From an uncultured Rhodospirillales bacterium (GTDB taxonomy: Bacteria; Pseudomonadota; Alphaproteobacteria; Azospirillales; Azospirillaceae), in contig CAIYNU010000089.1 of the NCBI GenBank assembly GCA_903927615.1, forward strand, positions 1 through 64,000: 64,000 bases of DNA, read 5' to 3'. The notes beneath the pieces were generated by a model. The model made no database searches. It had not been told where the DNA came from and worked only from the letters and a program-made list of their open reading frames with translations. Shown piece after piece: positions 1 to 8,664 of this stretch. Both the position numbers and the translations under genes were made by a program. Each line of letters begins with the position of its first letter. Position 1 is the first letter of the stretch.

Positions 1-364
1 CCTTTAAGCCTTCCGCGCCCCTGATAGCCCATGATGACCATCACCCTTTCTGACACGCCCTAGTGTTGTGAACGAGACGCTTGGTTCCTGACGATGGTGA
101 CGAGAGCACAACACAACACAGTGAACCAGCTCGTGTTCCGGCCCAACGGGGCAGGAATGGTCCGCTGAAGTCGGAACACGAGCACCGGCGCCCGATTGCC
201 GCTCCCTCTCTCCAACGGGGTGATGGGGGCAACCGGCGGGAAGATACTCGTGAGCGACAATTGGAGCCAGCCTCAAGATCGAATGCGGCCGGTGAGGCCG
301 TCAAACATGGCGCTCGCAATATAATCGGCGGGATTCTGCGTGAGGGGCTTGATGTCCCGCACAG
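1..364. other. Non-coding stretch at window edge
   Basis: I see no convincing gene here. The open frames have no ribosome binding site and no recognisable protein. The segment lies downstream of the minus-strand FUSC-family gene. Its only visible structure is an 11-base inverted repeat (130-140 and 172-182) with a 31-base loop, listed separately. Confidence 0.5.
130..182. repeat. 11-base inverted repeat
   Basis: The arms CTCGTGTTCCG (130-140) and CGGAACACGAG (172-182) are perfectly complementary and 31 bases apart. The repeat lies downstream of the minus-strand membrane protein gene. It could be a long-loop hairpin or a remnant of a mobile element. Neither a T-run nor a flanking duplication is visible. 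Confidence 0.4.
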
Positions 365-1456
365 TCACGGGAGCAGGCTTGACGGGATCGCGCCGCGGAT
401 CAGGCGGCCGACGACCGTTCGGAAGCGCGGATGGTGCAGGCAGAGTCCGCCCATCAGCCCAATTATTGAACCCAAAACAGTGTCGAACAGGCGAGCCACG
501 ACAACGGCGTCTGGCGCCCCATGACCGAACAAGGTCGCGTCCGCAAGAAAGATGGTCAAGGGCGTGATGAAGACGACCGCTAAGCCGTAGTGCCGGACGA
601 CCAATATTTCGATGACAAAGACCAGCACGGTCATCATCAGCGAGATGCCCCATCCATTCAGCGGCAATTCGAACAGGCCCCACGTCACGAAGATGCCGAC
701 GACCGTACCCAGAATGCGGTGGACCTGTCGGTTCCAGACCGCTCGCACGCTCTCTCCCTGGATAATGGCTAAGCAACTCACCGGAACCCAATAAGAGCGT
801 TCGAGGTGGAAAATTTGGGCGAGCGTGAGGGACAGGCCGACGAACAGCCCAATGATGATGGGATCGAAGACCACGAAATCAAAATCTGCGGGTGGTAACG
901 GCGCGACCGGCTGCGGCTCCTGCACGCTCAGTATGTATAGGCTGTAGAAGAATGCGATGAGCCCCGCCAACACGCAGCCCATGGTCAGTAATCCGACGAA
1001 CAGGGGAACTTCCAACGCCTCAACCGGAGAGTAAATGCCGATCGCGGCTGCCATGATGAAGAACAGGCTACCGGGTGGCGCGATATGGTAGAACCGACAC
1101 AACATCGACACCAGGATGACCATCAAGGTCAGCACAGGAACCAGCAGCGGTGGCGGTAAGAAATGAGCCATCACGCCCAATGCATAACACGTGCTCATGC
1201 CGAAGCCGCAGGCCATCAGAGCCACCATCCGATGGTGGAGAGGGGTCGCTGGGGTATAAAGAAAGACGATGCCGCCCAGAGAGGAAACCAGCCCATAGTT
1301 CAGATGGTCGAAATACACCCCGATGAACAGCGGGGCTCCCGTGGCGAGTGCAGCACAGAACGGCATGAACCAATGTCTATCGCTGGATTTGATTTCCACC
1401 AAGTACCGAAACTCGGTGTGCACCATCCCTGTCATGGCATCCCATAATTTCCACAT
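365..1456 (-). CDS. FUSC-family inner-membrane protein
   Basis: This 363-residue protein has two groups of hydrophobic helices (about residues 30-175 and 200-345) around a short hydrophilic stretch rich in Pro and Asp. That layout is typical of FUSC / fusaric-acid-resistance-like and YccS-like membrane proteins. In the second half, the segment around residues 220-260 (ERSYWVPVSCLAIIQGES, then HRILGTVVG) matches the conserved core seen in FUSC_2 domains, where a Trp-rich helix precedes an Arg-Gly-Thr loop. Known members are proposed to export aromatic acids or act at the envelope; the substrate here cannot be read from sequence. A weak AGGA lies about 9 bases before the ATG. No partner HlyD-type adaptor is adjacent, so it may work alone. 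Confidence 0.75.
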   Translation of the reverse strand: MWKLWDAMTGMVHTEFRYLVEIKSSDRHWFMPFCAALATGAPLFIGVYFDHLNYGLVSSLGGIVFLYTPATPLHHRMVALMACGFGMSTCYALGVMAHFLPPPLLVPVLTLMVILVSMLCRFYHIAPPGSLFFIMAAAIGIYSPVEALEVPLFVGLLTMGCVLAGLIAFFYSLYILSVQEPQPVAPLPPADFDFVVFDPIIIGLFVGLSLTLAQIFHLERSYWVPVSCLAIIQGESVRAVWNRQVHRILGTVVGIFVTWGLFELPLNGWGISLMMTVLVFVIEILVVRHYGLAVVFITPLTIFLADATLFGHGAPDAVVVARLFDTVLGSIIGLMGGLCLHHPRFRTVVGRLIRGAIPSSLLP

Positions 1457-1540
1457 GATTGAATGTCCTGCCGTTCGAAGGGCGCGTCGTTCGCGCCGGG
1501 AGGAACAATCCGAGGAAAACGGTATAAGGCGTCGTCTCGC

Positions 1541-1767
1541 TCATGTCCTGGCCTGTGACACCTGGAGCGTTTCGAGGCCAAACATCGTGTCGCCTTCGGA
1601 GCCGGCAACCCGGTTCCTTCCGGTCGCCGTGGCTTCTCGTACAGCATGTCGTCGCCGATGGTCATCAATTCCGTGGCCGGACGCTCGGAAGAATGAACCA
1701 TCGAGGCTGCGCCGACGCTGACCGTGACGAAGGGTCGTTCTTCCCTGCCAGCCGGTGTCTGTGACAT
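1541..1767 (-). pseudogene. Remnant of a GGDEF (diguanylate cyclase) domain, frameshifted
   Basis: Only the C-terminal part of a GGDEF domain survives. One frame gives FVTVSVGAASM, then ELMTIGDDMLYE, matching the family pattern of a VTxSxG strand followed by an (A)DxxLY helix. The expected K-x-x-GRNRV end is in the neighbouring frame: codons at 1607-1621 read G-R-N-R-V, and that frame ends at the stop at 1541-1543. A single base loss near 1625 explains this. The N-terminal half with the GGDEF active-site loop is absent. The fragment begins inside a 17-base direct repeat, so the upstream part was probably removed by a rearrangement. It cannot make an active cyclase. Confidence 0.7.
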
Positions 1768-1790
1768 TATCTTGCCGGTGTCTGTGACAT
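1751..1790. repeat. 17-base direct repeat at the GGDEF remnant edge
   Basis: GCCGGTGTCTGTGACAT occurs at 1751-1767 and again at 1774-1790, separated by 6 bases. The first copy contains the end of the surviving GGDEF fragment. Such a duplication at the exact edge of a broken gene suggests a scar from a mobile element or a recombination junction. No transposase is present, and I cannot assign the repeat to a named element. Confidence 0.6.
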
Positions 1791-1823
1791 CTCTATGTTC
1801 GCCGCACGCCCAGGGAGGCGTTC

Positions 1824-2381
1824 ATGTCCGACAAGGTGACCCGGTTACGCCGATGGATGTTTTGCCTGCCGCTGGTAGCCTGCCTGCCGGCTGGTGCTGC
1901 CGCCGAGCCTTTGACGACCATCGCCAGTCTTGATGTTCCACGCTACATGGGCACTTGGTACGAAATCACCAAGTATCCGAACTGGTTCCAGAAGAAGTGT
2001 CTGTCGGACACCTCGGCCGATTACCGCCTTCAACCCGACGGGACCGTCCGGGTGGCAAATCGCTGCAAGATGGCGGACGGCAATTGGACTGAAGTTGTCG
2101 GCCAAGCCGTCCAGGTCGGCGGTTCTCCCTCCCCGAAACTCCAGGTGCGGTTTGCCCCATGGTGGCTGTCGTTTCTGCCGATGGTCTGGGGCGACTATTG
2201 GGTCATAGACCTTGATCAGGACTATCGACTTGCTGCGGTCAGCGAACCGTCCCGGCAATATCTGTGGGTGCTGTCCAGGACGCCCGCCGTCGACGCCGCC
2301 GCCTACCAAGCGATCCTTGCGCGCTTGGCGGCGAAAGGTTTTGACCTCGGAAGACTTGAAAAGCCCGTTGGGATACATTGA
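1824..2381 (+). CDS. blc: Bacterial lipocalin (Blc-type)
   Basis: This 185-residue protein belongs to the Blc / apolipoprotein D-like lipocalins, outer-envelope proteins that bind lipids such as lysophospholipids or fatty acids. The hallmark GTWYEI motif is at residues 43-48, at the start of strand A. It is followed by the family's expected pattern (YPNWFQKKC, then DYRLQPDGTVRVANRC). The segment YWVIDLDQDYRLAAV and the later LWVLSRTP fit the GxxYxVxxLDxxY and LWILSR blocks of Blc. The N-terminus is hydrophobic. It contains both LVAC (residues 17-20), which could be a lipobox, and an AAA cleavage site near residue 27, so lipidation is possible but not certain. The gene stands alone, next to the GGDEF remnant. 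Confidence 0.9.
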   Translation: MSDKVTRLRRWMFCLPLVACLPAGAAAEPLTTIASLDVPRYMGTWYEITKYPNWFQKKCLSDTSADYRLQPDGTVRVANRCKMADGNWTEVVGQAVQVGGSPSPKLQVRFAPWWLSFLPMVWGDYWVIDLDQDYRLAAVSEPSRQYLWVLSRTPAVDAAAYQAILARLAAKGFDLGRLEKPVGIH

Positions 2382-2812
2382 TGACGCCAGCACACCTTTT
2401 TTGCCGGCACTGACACCACACTTCCTCTCGCAAAGTGTCCAACACTGTTTGGCTACGGCAATGCTGGCGTGCCCCTGCGGCCTTGTTCCGGGCATCCCGT
2501 CACACTACGGGGCCTTCAGCCCAACAAGGATACCGCATGCCAGTGTCGTCGTGCCCAGTTCTGCGCCCGACTGTTTTGCTCACCATTTCACCGATTTGCC
2601 GGATGATATGGCGCGCTGGTTGAAAACCACTCTAAAGCATCGTATGGTGTCACCACTGTGTGACGAGGGCTGGTCGGAAGGCATAATCAATGCAAAAGGA
2701 CTTGCCCGCTTGGGGTCGCGGCACCTAGACTAGCACAACAATCATTACCGCATTCTTGTTGCCGTCATAATTTTTAGTACGCAGAGGCGAACTATCCTTT
2801 ATTGGAGATGAT
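2382..2812. other. Intergenic region without a supported gene
   Basis: A plus-strand frame spans much of this stretch but has poor codon character, no ribosome binding site and no recognisable motif. The 3' half is more AT-rich and leads to the strong ribosome binding site TTGGAG just before 2813, so a promoter for that gene probably lies between about 2700 and 2790. I cannot fix its boxes. Confidence 0.5.
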
Positions 2813-4462
2813 ATGACTCAGGATCAGACCAACGATTACGCTTTTCAAGCTCGATTTGTCGTTGATAATGCCTGGCGGCTACAGGCAGTCCAGGATGATA
2901 ATTTATTATCACCGAGTCATGGCTGCTTTCATTACGCATATTGGCGTGACAAAACCTCGGAATTTGCAGATGCCCGCTTTCAAGAAGCGGGAGCCACGCT
3001 GGCGTTGCTCTCGCTCCCGCAGTTCGATGACGCCCGCGCCGCAGGGCGGCTGGCACCAGCCGAAACGCTCTACCAGGGTTTTGCCGCCGCGCTGAAGTGC
3101 CTGTCCCGACAGCAATATCCCGATGGCTGTTACGACGAATGGTACAAGGGCGAACGTGGCTTTGCCGCAACCGAGTTTACCACCATCGCCTATGGCTTGG
3201 CTGCACGCTTGCTTGGCGACCGTCTCCGGCCAACGGAGCAGGCTGTGCTCATCCCGGTCATGACTCGGGCCGGTCATTGGCTGGCCCGGCGCCATGATCG
3301 CGTCAAAGCCAATCATGAAGCGGCGGCAGCGGCGGCTTTGGCATTGGCCTGGGAGGTCACCGGCGACGACACCCTCAAAAATGCCGCTCGCCTCGCGCTC
3401 AACGATACGCTCCGGCGGCAGCAGCCCGAGGGCTGGTTTCCTGAAGTCGGCGGTATGGACCTGGGATACTGCTCCGTATTACTCGACTATGTCATGATCT
3501 ACACCATGATCACCGGCGATCAGACCGGACTGCCGGCGATGCGACGCCTGTTTGCCTTCATGCGGCCGTACCTTCACCCCGACGGCACCATCAGTCCCGA
3601 AATGGGCTTGTGCCTGAACCCCTATGTCAGCCGGTTGGGGATGGGGCTGCTGTCGGCCTTCGACCCCGATGCCCGGGCGATGGTCATGACACTCCGCACA
3701 CGATCACCGGGGATCCGCGGGCTGACGCCCTATCTGGCCGATGATTTGCGCTTCTGCCGATGGTCACACCTACCGCTCGCAGCACTCTTGCTCTCGGAAC
3801 GGTTCGGCACGGCGGAGCCAAACGCGGCGCCGATTCCGATCGGCTGGACGATCCATGACCAAGCTCTGGTAGCCGCATGGCATAGCGATACAATTCATGT
3901 CTACTTTTCCCCCGTCGGTGGTGGTGTCGTGCGGGTGTTCCGTGGCTGCGCCCTGATCGCCGAAGATATTGGAGTGTCGCTGATTGATGGCGGCGGTGGC
4001 TGGGGAAGCGTTGGTTATGATTCCACCAGAACATTATCGCGAACCGATCACGGTCTCGAAATGGAGTCGAGCCTCAGGCCCGCCACCTTTTTCTACCCAA
4101 GCTTTATGGCACGACTGGTGCTGCGGCTGGGATGCACCTTCGCCTGGTCTTCCTATCTGATGAGGAAGGCGATCGACGCCTATCGCCTGCATGCCAAGAC
4201 CGCCATCAACCAGTCGGCCGCTCCCGTCGCCAAGGGGAAAAACGACTACGGGTTCACCCGTCGGGTTGAGGTGACCGGTGACACGGTCCGCATCACCGAC
4301 ATCCTTGCCAGCCGAGGCGCGCCGATCCGGCGCTCGGCCTTGGCCTTGGCCCATTCCCTCGGCGAGACCCGCGCCGACGGCCCGTCGTCGGCACAAAGCT
4401 GGCGCATGGTCAAAACCATCACCGGCGATGGCGGCGCTACGGTGGAGGTGTCACCTGCCTGA
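2813..4462 (+). CDS. Putative polysaccharide-lyase-like protein (alpha/alpha toroid plus beta domain)
   Basis: This 549-residue protein has no signal peptide. Residues about 1-310 are a run of helices with repeated Trp, Tyr and Gly motifs (QQYPDGCYDEWYKGER, then GWFPEVGGMDLGY) typical of (alpha/alpha)n toroids in heparinase- and alginate-lyase-like proteins and other glycan enzymes. Residues about 345-549 are rich in beta strands (VYFSPVGGGVVRVFRG, then VEVTGDTVRITDIL), matching the beta-sandwich that follows the toroid in heparinase II/III-type enzymes. The family assignment comes from architecture rather than a full motif match, and catalytic residues cannot be named. The neighbours downstream (DUF707, glf) suggest a role in making or trimming an exopolysaccharide. 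TTGGAG lies 5 bases before the ATG. Confidence 0.55.
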   Translation: MTQDQTNDYAFQARFVVDNAWRLQAVQDDNLLSPSHGCFHYAYWRDKTSEFADARFQEAGATLALLSLPQFDDARAAGRLAPAETLYQGFAAALKCLSRQQYPDGCYDEWYKGERGFAATEFTTIAYGLAARLLGDRLRPTEQAVLIPVMTRAGHWLARRHDRVKANHEAAAAAALALAWEVTGDDTLKNAARLALNDTLRRQQPEGWFPEVGGMDLGYCSVLLDYVMIYTMITGDQTGLPAMRRLFAFMRPYLHPDGTISPEMGLCLNPYVSRLGMGLLSAFDPDARAMVMTLRTRSPGIRGLTPYLADDLRFCRWSHLPLAALLLSERFGTAEPNAAPIPIGWTIHDQALVAAWHSDTIHVYFSPVGGGVVRVFRGCALIAEDIGVSLIDGGGGWGSVGYDSTRTLSRTDHGLEMESSLRPATFFYPSFMARLVLRLGCTFAWSSYLMRKAIDAYRLHAKTAINQSAAPVAKGKNDYGFTRRVEVTGDTVRITDILASRGAPIRRSALALAHSLGETRADGPSSAQSWRMVKTITGDGGATVEVSPA

Positions 4463-4572
4463 ATAAGCCGATGCGACGCCCCTGGTTGGGGACTTGGGGG
4501 GTGAACGCTCGCCCCCTATCACAAGGCACCAACCGGTGGGCACGACGCCGCCCACCGGTCACCGACGGCCTG

Positions 4573-5268
4573 CTATATGTAGGCGTTATGAGCGCGCGAG
4601 GCCGCATCCGGCCGTCGCTTATGCACCACCGGGACCACCCGGTGCGTCTCCCCCATCCGCCGGAGGCGATCGGCGATCAGATCATTTTCCGAAGCGGCCG
4701 ACGCCACATTTGCAGGCATGACCACCCGGGGCGTTTTACAAAAGGTTAAGGTCGCCCATAACACAACGCTTTTAGCGGTTAAATCGATATTATGGGGCGA
4801 TAAGGCCATCCACTCATCATCGGTCAGAAGATCTTCGTCGATTGGCCCTCGATAGTTATTCATGTACAGCTCAAATCGATGATCTGAACTATTAATATGG
4901 CTAATGATCCAATCTCTCAAATGTTGAACGACCGCTCCGGTCATCGGCTGAACAGTTTTCAGCGCGCTGGCTTGAAAAACCTGGATACTTCTGAGTAAAC
5001 GAACGTGCTCCGCCCGATGCTGCGCGTACCCGTCATACCGGGTTGCCCTCATTAAGCACTCTTCCCGAAACAAATGAGCGGTCAAAGTCCCCATTAATTC
5101 ATTCACGACTTCATCGGCAGTATCGCTCCGACCATACTCATATCCATTTGCTCGGCCATGGTTCTCAAGGATTTTCTTAAGATCAGTAAGCATCCGAAAA
5201 TTTTGCACATGGTCGTCATTAATCACTGAATAAATGCGCGTAAAAAACAAATTACTAATGATGCCCAT
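4573..5268 (-). CDS. Bacteriohemerythrin with C-terminal extension
   Basis: This is a di-iron oxygen-binding hemerythrin domain protein of 231 residues. All seven metal ligands of the family are visible: H20 (NDDH), H65 and E69 (AHLFREE), H84 and H88 (QHRAEH), H124 and D129 (SHINSSD). The domain ends near residue 140. About 90 further residues have no recognisable motif, whereas a normal bacteriohemerythrin has about 130 residues. Bacteriohemerythrins store or sense oxygen, often in motile microaerophiles. The start at 5268 is chosen because AAGGAGGA lies just upstream; a frame open to 5349 would add 27 residues without such a site. The gene and its upstream flank are more AT-rich than the surroundings, hinting at separate origin. 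Confidence 0.85.
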   Translation of the reverse strand: MGIISNLFFTRIYSVINDDHVQNFRMLTDLKKILENHGRANGYEYGRSDTADEVVNELMGTLTAHLFREECLMRATRYDGYAQHRAEHVRLLRSIQVFQASALKTVQPMTGAVVQHLRDWIISHINSSDHRFELYMNNYRGPIDEDLLTDDEWMALSPHNIDLTAKSVVLWATLTFCKTPRVVMPANVASAASENDLIADRLRRMGETHRVVPVVHKRRPDAASRAHNAYI

Positions 5269-5667
5269 GATGGCGTCCTCCTTTATTATCGCTACGCAAC
5301 TCGCGCGAGAGCCCTCACAAGTCCCCATGTCACGGGACTTAGAATTCATGCCGGTGTAGCTATTTCGTTAACAATAATATTAGGGGTGCCGACTGTCCAG
5401 ATATCGAAATGCGACAATCTGTCGCGCCATCTTAGACCAGTAATCTGGTTGTCCTTCGGTTCTTATTGTGCGGCGCAACATTTTCAGGCCCCAATCTCGA
5501 TAATGTGTGGTTAATCGTCGATGGCCACACGGGCGGTGATCTCCGGCCAGCCCGACGCATCACCGTCCGACGGTATCCGGAGCCCCCCGCCCACCACCCT
5601 CTCCCAATTGCTCCACCGATGCGCTAAGCTCATCATGACGTGACCGGAGTCGAAGGGACGGAGTCAG
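5269..5667. other. AT-richer divergent intergenic region
   Basis: This stretch separates the minus-strand hemerythrin gene from the plus-strand DUF707 gene, so it must carry promoters in both directions. The part between about 5350 and 5520 is clearly more AT-rich than the coding sequence. I see no small gene and no clear operator. Confidence 0.5.
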
Positions 5668-6555
5668 ATGCGCAGCACTCTTGTGATCGTGCGGGCCGGC
5701 GACACTTCCCTGCACGAAGACTGGCTGGCCGGTGACGACGCCCGTGACTGGGATTTGCTGGTCAGCTATTTCGGCGACGATCCCCAGCGATTTCGCCGCG
5801 ACGATGTCCGGCGCCTTGATGCGAAGGGGCCGAAATGGCCGGCGCTGCATGCCCTGGTCACCGAAATGGCCGAAGAGATTGGGGCCTACGACTATGTCTG
5901 GCTGCCCGACGATGATCTGGCTTGCGACAAAAAAACCATTAACCGTTTTTTCGAGCTGTGCCGCGCCCATGACTTGGAATTGGCACAACCGGCCTTATCC
6001 CCGGACAGTCATCTTGGCCATGCCATTACCCTGCGCAATCGCTCGTTCCAACTGCGCTTCACGAACTTTGTCGAAATCATGGCGCCGTGTTTCAGTGCCC
6101 GCTTTCTCCGTCGTTGCGCGCCCAGCTTCGGCGAAAATCTGAGCGGTTGGGGGCTCGACTATTTGTGGCCATCCTGGGCCACCGACGCTAACCGCGTGGC
6201 CATCGTTGATGCCGCCGTCATCCGGCACACCAGACCGGTGGGCGGACCAAACTATCAGGCCCTCACCGCGCGTGGACTCACCGCCCGTGACGAGCTGCTG
6301 CAACTGGTGGCGAAATACGGGATTCGGGCTGCCACCCGATTCGTGACGGGCGGAATCACGGTTGACGGCCGGGGATTATCATCATCCGACCACAGCCACC
6401 CGACGCTGGTGGCCGAGGTGATCGCGGGATATCTGCCGGAGTTGGGTGACAACGCCCCGGAACTGCTGCGACTGATCGAGCCCAACCTGTCCCTGCTGCC
6501 GCCGGCGATCTGGACTCCCGAGCAGTATCAAGCCGCGCCGGCGCCCTCACCCTGA
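5668..6555 (+). CDS. DUF707-family protein, glycosyltransferase-like
   Basis: This 295-residue soluble protein resembles the DUF707 family. The N-terminus TLVIVRAGDTSLHEDW, the later WDLLVSYFG and WLPDDDL (residues about 78-84) give the family pattern of a short alpha/beta fold with a DDD motif. That motif looks like the metal-binding DxD of glycosyltransferases. The conserved GWGLDYLWP near residue 170 and H in IRHTRPVGG follow the same pattern. Function is not established for the family; a sugar transferase role is an inference. The ATG is preceded by GGAG at a good distance. Only 14 bases separate this gene from glf, so both are probably co-transcribed and serve one polysaccharide pathway. 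Confidence 0.7.
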   Translation: MRSTLVIVRAGDTSLHEDWLAGDDARDWDLLVSYFGDDPQRFRRDDVRRLDAKGPKWPALHALVTEMAEEIGAYDYVWLPDDDLACDKKTINRFFELCRAHDLELAQPALSPDSHLGHAITLRNRSFQLRFTNFVEIMAPCFSARFLRRCAPSFGENLSGWGLDYLWPSWATDANRVAIVDAAVIRHTRPVGGPNYQALTARGLTARDELLQLVAKYGIRAATRFVTGGITVDGRGLSSSDHSHPTLVAEVIAGYLPELGDNAPELLRLIEPNLSLLPPAIWTPEQYQAAPAPSP

Positions 6556-6569
6556 AGGAGCCTCCGACC

Positions 6570-7751
6570 ATGATGGTCGAACCCGATATCATCGTGGTCG
6601 GCGCCGGCCTCTTCGGTCTCACCGTGGCCGAACGGGTGGCAGGGGAGCTTGGGTTGCGCGTGCTGGTGCTGGAGCGACGCGGTCACCTGGGCGGCAACTG
6701 TTACAGCGAAATCGACACCGACACCGGGATCGAGGTTCACCGCTACGGCTCCCACATCTTCCATTGCAGCGACGACGGGGTCTGGCGTTATGTTAACCGC
6801 TTTTCCCGTTTCAACGACTATCGCCATCAAGTCTGGACGGTCCATCGCGGGCGCATCTTTGCGATGCCGATCAATCTCGCGACCATCTGTGCGTTCTACG
6901 ACCGCACCCTGTCGCCCGACCAGGCCCGCGCCCTGATCGCCCGGGAAGCCTCCGGATTGGGAAATCAGCCGCCGCGCACTCTCGAGGACAAGGCCGTGTC
7001 AGCCATCGGTCGGCCGCTTTACGAGGCGCTGGTCCGGGGATACACCCTCAAACAGTGGGATACGGACCCACGCCTGCTGCCAGCCGAGATCATTTCACGA
7101 CTTCCGGTCCGCTATACTTTCGATAATCGCTATTTCAGCGACCGCTATCAGGGTCTTCCAATCGACGGCTATACCAGTTTACTATCGAAAATGGCGGCGA
7201 CACTGGGCGTCGAGATCAGGCTCGGCACCGATTTCTTTTCAATCCGGGACCAGCTGCCCGCCCATAAGCTCCTGATCTACACTGGACCGCTTGACCATTA
7301 CTTTGGGTTTGATTGCGGTCGGTTGGGTTGGCGAGCCGTGCGGATGCAGCGCGAGGTGATGGCCACCGGCGATGTCCAGGGAACCGCCGTGATCAACTAC
7401 GCTGATCCTGACGTGCCCTGGACCCGTGTTCACGAATTCCGCCATTACCACCCGGAACGCAGCTATCCCCTTGACCGATCGGTGATTTTTCGGGAATTCC
7501 CCTGCGCGCCCGGTCCCGACGCCGATCCCGCCTATCCGATCCGTACCGACGAAAACCGCCGCCTGTTCGAAACCTACCGGGAGCGGGCGCGGGCCGAAAC
7601 CAACACGATATTCGGCGGCCGGCTTGGAACCTACCGCTACCTTGACATGCATCAAGCGATTGGTTCTGCACTAAAATGCTTTGAGACGATCATTCGGCCC
7701 CGCCTGCTGGGTCATCCGGCGCCTTGCACCAATCTGGCGCCCGAAGGATGA
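6570..7751 (+). CDS. glf: UDP-galactopyranose mutase
   Basis: This FAD enzyme converts UDP-galactopyranose to UDP-galactofuranose, the donor for galactofuranose in O-antigens and exopolysaccharides. The 393-residue length fits the family. The N-terminal Rossmann motif VVGAGLFG (residues about 9-16) binds FAD. ERRGHLGGNCYSE, HRYGSHIFH, YTLKQWDTDP, RLPVRYTFDNRYF and YTGPLDHYF are the usual Glf blocks. An AAGGAG lies 8-10 bases before the ATG, and the stop of the DUF707 gene is 14 bases upstream. The gene ends 4 bases before the stop of a convergent methyltransferase gene. Confidence 0.95.
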   Translation: MMVEPDIIVVGAGLFGLTVAERVAGELGLRVLVLERRGHLGGNCYSEIDTDTGIEVHRYGSHIFHCSDDGVWRYVNRFSRFNDYRHQVWTVHRGRIFAMPINLATICAFYDRTLSPDQARALIAREASGLGNQPPRTLEDKAVSAIGRPLYEALVRGYTLKQWDTDPRLLPAEIISRLPVRYTFDNRYFSDRYQGLPIDGYTSLLSKMAATLGVEIRLGTDFFSIRDQLPAHKLLIYTGPLDHYFGFDCGRLGWRAVRMQREVMATGDVQGTAVINYADPDVPWTRVHEFRHYHPERSYPLDRSVIFREFPCAPGPDADPAYPIRTDENRRLFETYRERARAETNTIFGGRLGTYRYLDMHQAIGSALKCFETIIRPRLLGHPAPCTNLAPEG

Positions 7752-7755
7752 ACGC

Positions 7756-8529
7756 TCACATCCACGGAATCCGGGGTCCCAGCGGGTCGGTCCGCCCCAG
7801 GACCACCACGTCCTGATGATCATCCCATCCGCGCTCGTGATATGAAAGGACGCGAACCCCCTTTATGCCATATATGATGTCCATCATGCTGGCCGGACTG
7901 CTCAGAGAAATGCCGTAATGATCATCTTGCCGGTCCGGGTAGTCGGCATAGCCGTATCCCGTCTCTTCGAATTGCCGAAGAATGTGCCGCCAACGATCTT
8001 CACCGATCATCGGGTAACGCCGGTGCATGTCGATGGTGCCCCGACCGTGGAAGGTCGCCACGAGAATGCCGTCATCCTCAACAAAGCCGGCAAGGTGCGT
8101 CAACCAGTCGCGGGTCCGCTCGCGATCAAGATGAGTAAAGAGCGAGCCGACCCAAATCACGTCAAACCGATGCGGGAACACCAGCCGAGTCAGGTCAGAA
8201 TTTCCGTAAAGCCCTTCGCCGCCCAGCCGCGCGACGCAGAAATCGACGGCGGACGGATTGATGTCACAGAAGGTCAGGCGCGCCTGTGGGAACGCCGCCC
8301 GGAGATGGCGGGCAACCCGTCCGTGACCACAGGGCAAATCCAGCAGCGTCGTAACCGCCGGAAGTCTACAGGCCACCAAGCCCCTGACGATCGCCCGTAA
8401 CGCGCCTTCCCCAATGGCGAAATACCACTCACCATCGCCTCGCCACATCGCGTCGTCCGAGGCGATGGCGTCCAAAACCTTTGCCGACTGGTAAGCGGTC
8501 AACAGCTCGACCGCCCGGCTGAAGTCCAT
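7756..8529 (-). CDS. SAM-dependent methyltransferase (class I)
   Basis: A 257-residue Rossmann-type methyltransferase. Motif I is LLDLPCGHGRVARHL (residues about 62-76) and the acidic end of the second strand is FCDINPSAV. FDVIWVGSLFTHLD corresponds to motif II and the following helix, and DDGILVATFHGR to motif III. Such proteins commonly methylate sugars, lipids or small molecules; the substrate is not readable. GGGGAGG precedes the ATG. It is convergent with glf and may belong to the same glycan locus. Confidence 0.8.
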   Translation of the reverse strand: MDFSRAVELLTAYQSAKVLDAIASDDAMWRGDGEWYFAIGEGALRAIVRGLVACRLPAVTTLLDLPCGHGRVARHLRAAFPQARLTFCDINPSAVDFCVARLGGEGLYGNSDLTRLVFPHRFDVIWVGSLFTHLDRERTRDWLTHLAGFVEDDGILVATFHGRGTIDMHRRYPMIGEDRWRHILRQFEETGYGYADYPDRQDDHYGISLSSPASMMDIIYGIKGVRVLSYHERGWDDHQDVVVLGRTDPLGPRIPWM

Positions 8530-8664
8530 CGCAACCTCCCCGCCCGCCCCCGCTGGCCGCTGAAGGTTACATGGGTTGCCGCTCCGGTCCCGTCACTGCG
8601 ACGTCTTATCCCGGCAAGGTCCCTTCGCCCGTCAAAGGCCGATCGACACAGGCCGGCGGTCTTC

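Noticed and set aside
2212-2733. A 173-codon plus-strand frame after the lipocalin gene
   Set aside because: It overlaps the lipocalin gene, has no ribosome binding site, and its composition is not protein-like.
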